This document shows, one piece after another, positions 41,185-53,182 of a DNA stretch of 64,000 nt. Origin of the DNA: Prosopocoilus inquinatus (Eukaryota; Arthropoda; Insecta; Coleoptera; Lucanidae). Positions within the stretch are counted from its first letter, which is position 1. The number at the start of each line of letters is the position of its first letter. The position numbers and the translations under genes are program-made. Under the pieces are notes generated by a model, which made no database searches, was not told where the DNA came from, and worked only from the letters and a program-made list of their open reading frames with translations. The DNA lies in NCBI GenBank assembly GCA_036172665.1, contig CM069871.1:56914713-56978712 (forward strand), read 5' to 3'.

Positions 41185-41480
41185 TTGTCAAACATAGCAT
41201 CAGTCGAGAAGTATTCGCCAAAAAAAGTTCTCTCAGGAGTTCGAAAGTCACTATCAAAGAAGACCTTACGAAGATGAGGACCAACTTGTTAAGACGAGCA
41301 TCGGAAGCATCTTTGTCAGATTTAAAAACTCCTCCCATCAAAACGGAAGCCGACATCCTATCATTGCGGCGGCGCGGCAGGGAGTTGCTCAATAGACTTT
41401 TTCTTTTTTTTTTGATTCTGTCTCAAACCCATTTAATATTTATTTTATCTGGTATTAAATTTAATTTTTTTTTAGTCTAG
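41181..41480 (+). pseudogene. LINE-A ORF1, C-terminal part
   Basis: Directly after the triplet tail of LINE-B the ORF1 frame resumes with KFVKHSISREVFAKKSSL and VTIKEDLTKMRTNLLRRASE, the conserved '..VkF..y..R..v...kk.L....v.i.EDLT..R..Ll..A' end of LINE ORF1 proteins. It is in the same frame as the part at 39447-39878, so removal of LINE-B re-creates the junction IIK-FVK. The last 25 codons are T-rich and may be 3' of the true end. Confidence 0.75.
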
Positions 41481-41678
41481 TTTTCATTTCTTCTTTCATT
41501 TCATTTTTCTTTTTTCCTTTCCTCATCTGTGTAATTGCGCTTCATATCTTCTATTATTATGAATTCTTACACTTTAATTATTTTCTTCATTCATTGGTTG
41601 TTTATTTATTTATTTATTTATTTTTCTATGTTTAACTTCCGCTCTCCTAACTTTTAGTAGTTATTTTTCTCATTGGAG

Positions 41679-44437
41679 ATGGATAGCAAGTATGTAAAAT
41701 TTGCTCACCTTAATGTGAGATCGATATTAAACAATTTTCATGAAATTAAAGATATTATAATCTTGAATAATTATAATATCGTCTTTTTAATTGAAACTTG
41801 GTTGAATAGTAATATCTGAATCAATTAATATAGCCGATTCTGTTTGTCAGATATGATCGTGTTGGTATTGGTGCTTACCTTAAAAAATATTTAAAATTTG
41901 AATTAATTAAAACTGAGATCACAAATTTCATTGAACATATGTGGATTAAAGTCACTTTTGGTTATGTTTCTGTGTTAACAGGTGTTGTGTATAGGCCGCC
42001 TAATTATAATTTTAATCATTTTTTTCCGTATTTTGAGAAAATCTTACTAATGTTGTCTATGTCACACGAATGCATTTTTATTCTTGGTGATTTTAACATT
42101 AATTTATTGTTACCCTGTTATAATACTACAGCAAAATTTCTTGATATTCTGGAATCTTTTAATTTGGAACAAATTATAACTGTGCCCACTCGCATTACAA
42201 ATAACACCAGCACACTTATTGATCATGTAATAACAAATAAGCAAAATGTTATTTTGGACTCTGGAATTCTTGATGTACATACTATTTCTGTTCACTCTTT
42301 AATCTGGTGTATGATTTCTATAAACAAACCTTGTAAACCCGAGCTTATGCCATTCTCTTATCGTGATTTTACAAATATAAACTTATTAAATTTTAATAAT
42401 GATTTAGAATTCATTCCTTGGCACATAATCTATGAATTTAACAACATTAATGATAAAGTCGACTTCCTAAACAGTAATCTATTAAAGCTGTTTAACCCTC
42501 ATATGCCACTTAGAACTTTTATATGCACTAAAAAACATTCTCCGTGGTTGACGGACAATTTGAAATTCATGATGAACATCAGGGACAAAGCATTAACACA
42601 GTTCAAATCTTCTGGTCTTTTAACACATTGGACACACTACAAATCATTACGAAATTTAGTTACCAAAACCGTCAAATCCGAGAAAAAAGCTTATCTAGAA
42701 CACAAAATAAAAAACACTAAACCGAGTAATATTTGGAAACAATTAAAACAATTTGGTGTTTATGACAACAAAAGAATTGATCTCCCTGAGGATCTTAATG
42801 ATCCGAATCAAATTAATGAATTTTAATAGATTCTCTGAAGAATTTTAATAAACAGTTGCCAGACACCGTTTCTTCATATTTAAATGTTTCTCCGGTTTCA
42901 TTAGAAAATTTTATTTTTTCTCCGGTTTCGGAAGAAGTTATTATACAATATCTTCTAAAGTTCCGGAGTAAAGCCTATGGTGCAGATGATTTAAGCATAG
43001 ATTTAATATACTTTTTTTGCCCACTTCTTCTACCTATTTTTACTCATCTTATTAACTTTTGCATTGTAAACTGTGTGTTTCCTGATTGTTGGAAAGAAGC
43101 ACGTGTTCTACCAATGGCTAAAATCAGCGACCCTAAATCTTTTAAGGACATACTATTAGCATCTTACCAGTTTTATCTAAGATCTTAGAGAAAATCATAG
43201 ATCGGCAGGTAAGAGATTATTTATCATTAAATAATATTATTCCAGAAATGCAATCTGGTTTTTTCGACCGGGTTATAGCTGTTCTACTGCTCTTTCTCAT
43301 GTAGTTGATGACATAGTTAATGAAGTTGATGATAACAGAATGGTTCTTCTAGTTTTACTGGATTATACAAAAGCCTTTGACCTCATAAATCACAAAGTTT
43401 TGCTTGCAATTTTGAAGTTTATTGGTTTAAGTCAATGCGCCTTAAATTTTTTTGATAATTATCTTGAACGAAGAACTCAGAGAGTGTTTTATAATTGTAA
43501 ATTGTCTAACTCGTTATCGGTTCACTGTGATGTACCGCAGGGATCAACTTTAGGTCCATTGCTGAAGCACTGCAAGTATCACCTTTAAGCTGATGATACT
43601 CAATTGTATTATTCATTTTATGCAAAAGACATAGATATTGCTTGTACTCTGGTTAATGAAGATATAAAAAAATTATTAAGAACTTCAAATGATCACGGCT
43701 TGTATCTTAATGCCGCAAAAACTAATGTAATGCTCTTTCGGAAGAAAAAGCTTCGACTGCAATTTAAGGAAGCTGTAAAACTAGAAATGGACAATACCGC
43801 ATTATCATTGACTGACTGTTGCAGAAATCTGGGTTTGTATATTGATACCGATCTTAAATTTTCAGCACATGTTACTAAATTAATTCAAAGAGCTTACGTT
43901 AACTTAAAACTAATTTATATCAATCGCTCTTATCTCTCTTTTCATGTTAAACGTATGCTGTGTGATTCTTTAGTATTGTCCCACTTTAATTTTTGCGATG
44001 TTGTGTACGGATCATGTCTTGACTTTTCAGATACTTCAAGAATTCAGGTAGTCCAAAATAGTTGTATGAGATTAATATGCGGTATTAGACGTAGGCAGCA
44101 TATATCACATAAGCTTCAGGAGCTTCAGTGGCTTAATATGAAAAACAGGCGCTTTTTACATTACACTCAATTTTTTCATAAAACCTTAGTTTATAAATGC
44201 CCTCCATACTTGTACAACAAAATTCGTTTTCGTACAGATGTCCACAACATCAACATTAGAAACAGAGGACTTTTAACTATTCCACGTCATAAGTCTGAAT
44301 TCTATAAACGTTGTTTCAGTTACCAAATAACCTCTGTTTTAAATAATTTACCATATGGCTTCCTAGATTTGTCTTCTTTTTTGTTACGAAACAAATTGAA
44401 TCTAATACTATTTAATTCTCAGGTTTCAAATCTCTGA
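41679..44437 (+). pseudogene. LINE-A ORF2: endonuclease-reverse transcriptase
   Basis: Starts at ATG 41679 with KFAHLNVRSILNNFHEIKD, the N-terminus of an apurinic-type endonuclease. The endonuclease continues in a second frame (41939-42826) with VVYRPPNYNF, ILGDFNINL and ITNNTSTLIDHVIT. RT follows: FRSKAYGADDLSID near 42960, LLDYTKAFDLINHK near 43355, DVPQGSTLGPLL near 43540. After GPLL the usual I-x-I-N-D block is missing (small deletion), and the Tyr of the YADD box is replaced by a TAA (43586-43588), followed by ADDTQLYYSF in frame. The rest (to 44437) is open. Several frame changes make it non-functional. Confidence 0.9.
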
Positions 44438-44740
44438 TCTATTTTAATTTTTCTCTACCTACTTTATCTCTACCGACCTTATCTACTTTCCCTACGTTTC
44501 TTAACTTCTTTATACATATCTTCTTTCATAGAATATATTTACCTTCTTTATGTTTTGCGCAAGCATCATTTCTTATTTTGTAATTAGTGAGTGTGAGGGG
44601 AAGATCAGAGAATTAATTATTAATTTCTCTGACCTTGCACCATTTAAGCATTAATTGTACTTATTTTGGCTTTATTATTTTTTTCTTTTTCTCAATTTGT
44701 TTCATGCTTAATAAATTTTTCATTATTATTATTGTTACTA
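44438..44740 (+). other. LINE-A 3' UTR (approximate)
   Basis: AT-rich sequence after the ORF2 stop, ending near an (ATT)n run at about 44719-44735. The element's exact end cannot be fixed. Confidence 0.4.
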
Positions 44741-46627
44741 TTAAAAATGCAAATATAGAACGAATTCTCCTCTCCTCATAGAAACAGGTAACGTAGCTTC
44801 TCGTTTCGTGATTATCAATACATTCCTTTTTCAGACCATAACAGCTCGTAAGCATCCTGTTCTACAAGAACAAGTGCGAGAGATACTTGATTGTCAAGAT
44901 ATTTTGGAGATTAGGCCATGTGCAAAGAAGTCGTTTGCAACTCTCATATAATCGCAAACAATTTACCAACTAAAATTGAACGTCGCCGTTGCAACATTAA
45001 GCACATCAGCCATGCTCAGCTACTTGAAATGTTCGCACGCGAAGCGCAAGGCTAGCACGTGTGCTACTTCTAGCACTTATTTTATTGCATTTCGTTTAAC
45101 ATCCTCCACGGTTGCGTTTGCCTGTCTTGTGTATTGTGTCTGCACTAAAAGATAACACGAAACTAAATTTTCTAATCATATATTTGCGAAATATTCTTTA
45201 GAAGTAAATGTTTTGTTGTTAGTAACAAATACATTTTTCAGTACACTCATTGTTACTATTATCATTGAATCCTTTCGTTTATGACGATAATTAATGTACA
45301 CGCTATTCCATATGAAAAATGATTGTAACTTAAGATATCTCGAGAACTTCATGTGTCGTTGTTTCTGTCTTTTCGTATTTGTAATCAGCGGCAAAAGACA
45401 AATAAATTTGGTGCACGATCGACTCTGCGACTCTAAAGATAAAAAAAATTTAGCAATTGTGCCAACGTACTTTAGAACGGGAAATTTTTAAATGAGCCAC
45501 AAATAAATTTTTGATCTATGTAAGTGTGGTTTAATTTATCTAAACAAGCTATATTTAAATTTTTATTCCTCAACTAAACTAATTGGTCTATAAAATTAGA
45601 TCCATGACTTAATACTAACAAGGCAACAGAATTATCGAACATTACATCGCAATATATAAATAAGTAGGTACACTTTTGTTGATATTAGAGTAACAACGTA
45701 AACACTACACGTATTCGAGCTTTTCGATGTAACTGTTACTGAAAATGCAATATTTTTGGTTATGCGGAACGCGATATAAGTACTCGTCGATTCGTTGAAA
45801 TCACTCACCATTGAAATTATTGAATTACTGATTGATTATTTATAGATAAAATATTTAAACGTGGAGCTACCTATCCGAGTTTATTACCTAGTAAAATTTA
45901 TTATTTGATGTACAAAATATATCGTTCATTGTGCAACCCAAAACAGAAAAAGAAAACAATTTTTTAATTTTTTAATTGCTTATTTTACATTTTTTGGTGT
46001 TCCCATTTTGTATCTAAATTAAATTTCAAATGCCCAAACTGTTTTACAAGTGCTCAGTTACATTAATCGATGATTAAAAAAGAAATAAAAGTATCGATCA
46101 TTTGGATTTGATTCACGGCTCATGTAAAAAAGCTCAGTCTGTATTTTAGAGGACACTTTCAATTTTTTTGTGTACTGAAATAGTAATATTTAGATGTTCG
46201 ATTAAATACATGCCCTTTAGAACAAGCTGTAATTGTTTTTTTTTTCGAAAAAACATTTAAAATCAATAATAATACTTGGGAGCTTTACGGTGAACTAGGA
46301 TTTAAGTTTTCCGTATTCCGTATTCGGTATTGTTGGATCCAGTCAAATAGTTACGGTTTGAAAAACCGCTTTCCAAAAGTCACCTGTTGTATATTTTATT
46401 GCCTTGTAAAACGCCTATATTTTCGACGGCGCAGCGCAATGTTCAGAAAAGGGACCTAATTGTCGTGTGAATTACGAGCGACGGAGTTTATCGCCTGTTT
46501 TATTACGTCGAAACAAGTTTTTTATCATTACTTAATATATATATTTTTTTAATTTATATTTTTATAATAGAAATTGTGTCCCAAGGCTTGGACTAATTGT
46601 ATGATGCAAGTTGCAGACTATTTATTG
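44741..46627. other. unassigned intergenic DNA
   Basis: No gene is recognised. Near 44840-44940 a frame reads HPVLQEQVREILDCQDILEI, faintly like the start of a Gypsy RT. A block at 46350-46392 is related to 22452-22495. Confidence 0.45.
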
Positions 46628-46629
46628 TA

Positions 46630-47600
46630 CAGGGTGACTACGCGAGAATTTCTACCCCCTTTAACTCTTTTGTTTTTGATTTCAGGAAAAAATGCTTAAT
46701 ACAAAACTTATAGGAACTAATTCAAAGTTTCTCTATGTGCTCACAGAAAAACAATTGCTGGTCGGATAAACGAGATATAAACTAAAGTTAAGTTTTTTTA
46801 AATGGAACACCCTGTATATTATTACGTTTGTCGATTCTAAATTAAATTCTAATGAGACTACGTATATAATAAAACTAATAATGTAGAAGGTGTCTATAAA
46901 ATAATTCCTGCTTAATTATTTCTACTTTTGATTTAGAAACAAAGAAAGATAAAAGAAGTTGTAGAATTTATTTCAGTACTGCTACAGATATTCACAAAAA
47001 ACAATTGAGCGTCCGATACCTCAAAAAATGAACGAAGTTTTGGTTTTAAATAAAATAACATTAAATAAAATTTTAATATTAACATTTAAATCGATTTAGA
47101 TGTTTTCTAAAAATTAATTTTTAAACTAGAAATGAAAAATATTTTGGAAAAATTGAACCTTAAAAAAGACTGAAAATTTAACGTGAAACATATTCAAAGC
47201 GCCCTCATTTTTTTACAAAGTGTAAATCTTTTTAACATCTTTTGAATCACATCTCTTCGTATAAAAGTATCATTATTCATGTTTTCTATTTCTATAATTC
47301 AAAAATAAAAAAAATAAATAGGAATTATTTTATAGACACCTTCTACATTATTAGATTTATTATATACGTAGTCCCGGTAGAATTTAATTTAGAATCGGAA
47401 ATTGTAATAATATACAGGGTGTTCCACTAAAGGAAAACTTAAGTTTAGTTCACAACTCGTTTATTCGACCATCAATTGCTTTTCTGTAAGCACACAGAGA
47501 AACTTTGAATTAGTCCATATAAGTTTCGTATTAAGCATTTTTTCCTGAAATCAAAAATAAAAGAGTTAAAGGGGGTAGGAATTCTCGCGTAGTTACCCTG
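46630..47600. mobile_element. foldback element with about 290-bp inverted arms
   Basis: The left arm begins CAGGGTGACTACGCGAGAAT; the reverse-complemented right arm begins CAGGGTAACTACGCGAGAAT. The arms run about 46630-46920 and 47316-47600 and remain alignable throughout (for example gaaactttgaattagt/aactaattcaaagtttc; gtgtctataaaataattcc). TA flanks both ends (46628-46629 and 47601-47602). Each arm has an internal acaccctgtata motif that resembles a terminus itself. The loop is AT-rich and non-coding. Confidence 0.8.
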
Positions 47601-47602
47601 TA

Positions 47603-48399
47603 CATCTCAGCATTTTATGATTTTCACTGTTTCGGCATTTGCCTTAAGTTAAGCTTTACCGGTTGGGAGTTTCTATTTTTGGCAGCTGCATTTTATCACA
47701 TTTCGTGGGAATTAAATTGAATGTAAATTCGAAACGTGGAGACTGGCCATAAAATTCAGCAACGTCTTACTTTTTGTTATACGATTTATGCGATTTTACG
47801 TTTTTTCTGCACTTGTTATTTCGACGCAAAGATAAATTACGTTCATACTTAACATTTGGCGCCATTAGTTGTTTTTGACATCCTGTATACACGGTTGGTT
47901 GTTGTTTACGTCACGATGATTTCGATTCGCGAAATCTTCATTTCTTAGTTTTGGGTAAGACCATATTTGGCTTTCTTAATTTGTGACGTGTATAGTTATG
48001 TTATTATTTTATACAAATTGTACTGATGAAAGAAATATATTTGCTCGGAGTGTATTCACTCATCTGCTAAAACTTGCGAACGTTCTGTAATCTCTTTCCA
48101 ATTTATTGAATCTACTAAGGTTTGCTTATTTGCAGTAGTTGCGGTCGACATTCTTTTGAAACTTTTCTAAAAGACTGCTTTAATTAAAATAATTATCTTG
48201 CTTAAATCTGTTTACGGTTTTGGGTCACACGGAAATTTCATTCAAAGGAGGGTTTTAGAGGACTCATATTTTGCTTAGAGTATACTTCAGCTGGGGATGA
48301 TCATGTATGTCGTTCATAGGAGGGTTTCAGAGCAGTAATATTTTGCATCCTTCGCCTTTGTGTTGGACAAATAAAATAGAGCTTTGATTCGTTATGGTG
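47603..48399. other. unassigned intergenic DNA
   Basis: No gene. Near 48240-48345 two partly similar blocks share ttca..ggagggttt.agag and atattttgc, about 70 bp apart. Confidence 0.45.
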
Positions 48400-49110
48400 G
48401 AAGCCAAATTTAATTTAGCAACTCCAAGAATTACCCGGGAAGAAGTATACGGCCATATACTATACCATATTACCACAGAACATTGCAAGTGAGGTGCTGG
48501 TCAGATGTCATTATTAAGCCTGATTCGTGAGCTCCGTACACAAAATTAAGAAATGAAATTACAAAACGAACAAGGCTAATAGAAACACAGAAACTGAAAC
48601 AACTACTTTCCGGACTAGAAGAATTAGGATCAAGAAAGTCGTCATAGTTATTAATGCATCTGCGAGGTCTGGTAGGCATAACTCAATACGTCAACGAGTA
48701 AGTTCTTCAAGAATTGTTTCTACAACAAATGCCTTCCCCTATCCAAACAATTCTTCTGTTACTGACCAAATGTACGATCAGAGAACATGGCGGAAGTTGC
48801 AGACAAAATTAGGGAATCCTGACCCGCAGCTTCTATTGAAAGCAGTTCTGCAAAATCAATGTGTAGACACTGGTACTGCAGAATTTACACCAACAGATGC
48901 AATCATGCGAAAAATAGAAAACATTGAACTGGAGATAAAGAAAGTATGAGAAGTCAAAAAAGTCGTTCTCAGGTTCGTAACACAAAAGGAGTTTCAAGAA
49001 AGCGCAGTCACAGTCATAATCGTAATTACAGCCAAAATCGTCAGAATATCTGTCTGTTGGTATCACAGAACCTTTGACAATCAAGCCAAGAAATATATTT
49101 GGTTAGAGTG
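48400..49110 (+). pseudogene. Gypsy gag remnant
   Basis: Frames yield RLIETQKLKQLLSGLEELGS, LLMHLRGLVG, LQELFLQQMPSPIQTILL and, further on, SRSQVRNTKGVSRKRSHSHN and CWYHRTFDNQAKKY. These match, in order, the helical capsid region and the Ser/Arg stretch plus 'CWYH..F...A.kC' motif of a Gypsy gag type widespread in arthropods. Stops and shifts are frequent. No pol follows. Confidence 0.65.
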
Positions 49111-50389
49111 TATTTGCTTACCAGGAAGTTAGTATAACTACACGTGCATGTAGCACGCAGTCGTCGTTGTGATATCCCCAGGCCATGGTGGTAGTGTTTT
49201 CTTTGAGGGGCTTGGCCCCATTTTCGCCTGCGTCCATTAGACGGCGCACAATTTTCGTTTTGATGAGGAAAGAACTTCGTAGGAAGTTTCCTGTATTAAA
49301 TTTTCGGTCGGTTATTAACTTGGTGTCTTGGTGGACAAACACTCATCCAAGTTTGTCTCAGCTTGTCCCCGTTGTTATGGACAGGCATATTTGCGATAGT
49401 TATCGTACTTTTCTTCCCTTCCAGGTTTTTCGTACTCTTATTTTACGACGTACTATCTATGACGATCCTTTTTGGTGGAGCAGACATTACGCACCTGCTT
49501 TCTTCGAAGCGACTTTCTTCGAAGCGACATTTTGGTGTCGGTCTCTCCACACGTCAACTGTTGCAGTGGTGGACCGATTATCCAAGAACCTTTCTACGGT
49601 GACGCTCAGCTGTGAGGTTCCTGTTATTTGCGAATACGACCTTAGGATGATTATGAAGATTTAATAAATAATTTTTGCATTTTAGGCGACTAACGTCAGT
49701 CATAGTTTTCCATTCAGTAAGTTTCAATTCAATTTTAAATATGTACAGCTAGCAACAAATTTTGTTTATTTTGCTTTTGGACTTTCATATTTATCAATTG
49801 TTTGGTTTCACTGTTCAGTTTTAGTTAACGCCGTAATACAGTTGCATGCTTGTTCAATTTTAAGGTGCGCACACACACCCTTCAGGTATTTCAGATTCTA
49901 CTGATGTACATTTTGGTGCATACTGATTTCATATATTACTGACATTAAACTGTTGCATAAATTAAGTTACAAACTGAGATATTATTTGGTAGATAACTTT
50001 AAAGGCAGTTGGAAAGATCGGGCATAAATGTGGAATATTATTATTATTATTTTCAGTTAAAATTTAATAGAAAGTTACTACTGTTTATACTATTGTATTC
50101 AGAATCTAAAATACTTTATTAGAAAATAAAGAAACTACGAGTTTGCTATTTGAAAAAATGAAATTGGGGACAGCTTCTGAGCGATTGCTATTTAAGGGTT
50201 ACTCTATCTTGTAGAACATTGTAAACCATTTTAACAGAACTTTAACATTTCTTTTATCTTACAGTTTAAGGAAGGTATTGGCTGTAACACTAAATCTGAG
50301 ACACCTGGTATAATGCTCTTTAAAAAAAAAATTATGTGGTCACCCTCGTAAACCACAAATAACCGACCGCAGGCAACACACGTTTCATA
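49111..50389. other. unassigned DNA
   Basis: A 159-codon open frame at 49185-49664 has no ATG and no recognised motif. A short direct duplication (cttcgaagcgactt) is near 49505. The rest is AT-rich with no structure seen. Confidence 0.4.
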
Positions 50390-50391
50390 TA

Positions 50392-51732
50392 CCGTGCCTT
50401 CAATTGAATTTCTCATTAAAGTAAGCTGTGATTTTTTATGAAGTTGGCGACACAATTCTAGAGAAAACAGTTGTCATTAACTGTCAGTACTGATCATAAC
50501 ATCAAATAAAAACGCAACATTCAAGTTTAAAGTAGATGCTCAAAGTGCTCTCTTTAAGCTTGAATACATAAGCGTACTCTGCGTTTTATGTTTTCAAACC
50601 CGTTTGCTAAGTGTTCGGGGGTTATGTTAGCACACACATCTGTAATGCCCGCACGAAGTTCTTCGATTGTGTGACGCGTAGTTCTAAAAACTGTGTCTTT
50701 CATGTGCGGATAAATTAAGTAATCCATAATTGTGAAATCCGGAGACCTGGAAGGAAAATTCACAATCCGATTATCGAAAAACTGCTGTAGGAAAGTCATT
50801 GTTTGATGAGCTGTGTGGGCAGTAGCATTGTCTTGCTGAAAAAACCCTGTAAGTTCATCATCATGTAGTTGATTAATGAAAGGTTCTAATAACTCATTTC
50901 GGTATCTTTCAGCAGTTAAAAAATATTGGTCCGATGCCGACGCCTTCTTGACACTGCTGCTCAAACACCAATTTTTAATGGATGTAATGGAGTTTCCACA
51001 AATTCATGGGGATTTTCTGCTGAACATATTCTCATATTCTGTTTATTTAAATACCCTGAGAGATGAAACCAGGCCTCATCGGAAAAGAAACACTTGTCAA
51101 GAATGTCGTCGTTGTTTAAGTTATCAAGAAACCACTGACAATATTCTGTTCTTCTGTGAAAATCTACTGGCCTGAGTTCGTGGACTGCTTGAATCATATA
51201 TGGATAAAGCTTTAAGTCTTTTTTAAGAATAGTGTGACATGTTCCCACTGATAGCTGAACTTCTTGTGAAAGTTTCACAATAGATTTCTTGGGAGAATGT
51301 TCCATTCGATCCCGAACATCTTCAATGCAGGCTGCAGTCCTTTTATTAGCTGCTCCGCTCCCTGTTTTGCGATCAAGTGATCCTGTTTCACGAAATTTAA
51401 GAACACAAGCATGGATACGTTTAACTAGCTGTTCATAAGTAATAGCAAAATTAGGAAACTGCTGTCGAAACTTCTGTACACACTGATTAATTGAATAAAC
51501 TAACTGTCCATTTTCTATTCTACCGGTTTGAAAATAACTTTCGACAATAAATATTTTCTGCTGTAATTCTAACATTTTGAATTAATTGAAAATACAAAGT
51601 GTCAATTTGACATTTGTTAAATAATTAAATTAACAATTAAATAATTGAACAGCTATCAGTGCTGCAAATCTCAGGAGAAAAAAACAGTGAAATCATAGCC
51701 CACTTTAATGAGGAATTCAATTGAAGGCACGG
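50392..51732 (-). mobile_element. Tc1/mariner-superfamily transposon, 1.34 kb
   Basis: Terminal inverted repeats of about 44 bp begin CCGTGCCTTCAATTGAAT at both ends and match at about 39 of 44 positions. TA flanks both ends (50390-50391 and 51733-51734). The transposase lies within and runs right to left. Confidence 0.9.
50554..51575 (-). pseudogene. Tc1/mariner-like transposase with one frameshift
   Basis: From ATG at 51575 the first frame (204 codons) has a helix-turn-helix region (CVLKFRETGSLDRKTGSG) and the first catalytic block CFFSDEAWFHLSGYLNKQN. It ends in a stop at about 50961. The second frame (50964-50554) supplies FFQQDNATAHTAHQTM and SPDFTIMDYLIYPHMKD. The three catalytic acids are all present, with 35 residues between the second and third (D,D35D by my count). 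A small deletion at the junction (where WCA-type residues are expected) causes the shift. Apart from that the protein looks whole, so the copy is fairly young. Confidence 0.85.
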
Positions 51733-51734
51733 TA

Positions 51735-53182
51735 TTTACTTCATAATTACTTTCTAATTTCGCTTTTGTTGAAGTTCATAATTTGGTGATAAACCAAAAT
51801 AAACAGTGCAAATTTCTAATACTTTACATTTAATAAATTTACGGCATTAATAAAAAATACATCACTGTTAGCGCTTGCACGTTATTATAAGTTTGCAATC
51901 CACAGAATTGCAAGCAGCTAGAGATCAGAAATTAGACTAGACAGTACGTCTTTTAAATAATAAATCTTTTATGTGCCATGAAAAAATTGTTTCTGAAACC
52001 AAAATTCTTTTGTAGAAATATTAACCCCTTCTCGAGAAAAGAAGGTGATTTAGGCCATTACTTTTACATTCCGGCACTGCCAGACAACTTTCAGAACACA
52101 TTAAAGAAGACAGTGCAGTGGTATTGACGCCTCCCCCCGTCCCCCACGCAATGGTTTACGTGACTTGACGTGTTAACAATGTTCCAGAAAGCGTTGCGGT
52201 AAGCTTGAGCGAACGGATTAATTTAAACTCGCCGCTAATTGAAACTAATGCAAAAGTTTTATAATTAAAACAGCAATTTAATAATTGGGATTTGTTTCGC
52301 CGACACAGTCTCATTAATGAAGGATTTGTTTTCTCTGACATCTTTTCAGCAATAATTAACTCGCATTAATTATTATCTGAAAATAGTGGAAGAATTAATT
52401 ATCTGAAAATAGTGTAAGAATTATATTAAATACTCAAAACAAACGGTTCGTTCAGTATTATAGTATAACATATTTCTTATTGAACTACTGAGTGAATCAG
52501 TAGTTGCTGTGAAAGGGTTACAATATTAATTTTGTTTCAGCCCGATTTTCCTCCATGTTCGCTAATCGCCAAGGGTTGAGATCGAGTATCACAACTAATT
52601 AGACGATCTATTCTTATAGGCTATAACTGTTAGAAAACTTTAAAATGGACACAGTAAAATCACAAGAAACACTATTGCTTGATAGCTTCGCCAGGAGTGA
52701 CAAGATGTGACTTTAATTATGGATATAAGTGTCTTTTAATAATTTGTTGTTTGTTGGCACTCGGTTGCAGTCGTTGGCGACTAGCGAACTGGAGGAAAAG
52801 CGGGCTTTACAGTGTAATCAAAGTTGCTAACTTTATAACTCTCAGTGGATTTTGTGGAATACATTCATATTATATTCTGATAATAGCCTGGGATGAGGAA
52901 TGCGCACCGTAATGACTTAGAGGAAGTCATCTCACCAAAATGTCTTAGTTATCTCGAAATCGAGTAAACTTGTAGACAGCAAGTAAAGTCGCGACATCGC
53001 GCGGCTGTTTTAATTAACGTTGATAAACAAAACCTACTATATTATACCGTAAAAGCATTTAGGAGGTACCGTTAAGTCCAAAAAAATAGTCTAACTTTTC
53101 TTATGTTAATATAATGAATTGATGTTGAGTATATTTTATCGCCTTTCGAATAATTTCAATGAAGTTGAATCTAAAATAATAT
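51735..53182. other. unassigned intergenic DNA
   Basis: No credible gene or repeat. A C-rich run is at about 52128-52145. Confidence 0.5.

Noticed and set aside
49185..49664. 159-codon plus-strand frame
   Set aside because: No ATG, no motif, and overlapping open frames in two other registers; probably chance in a less AT-rich segment.
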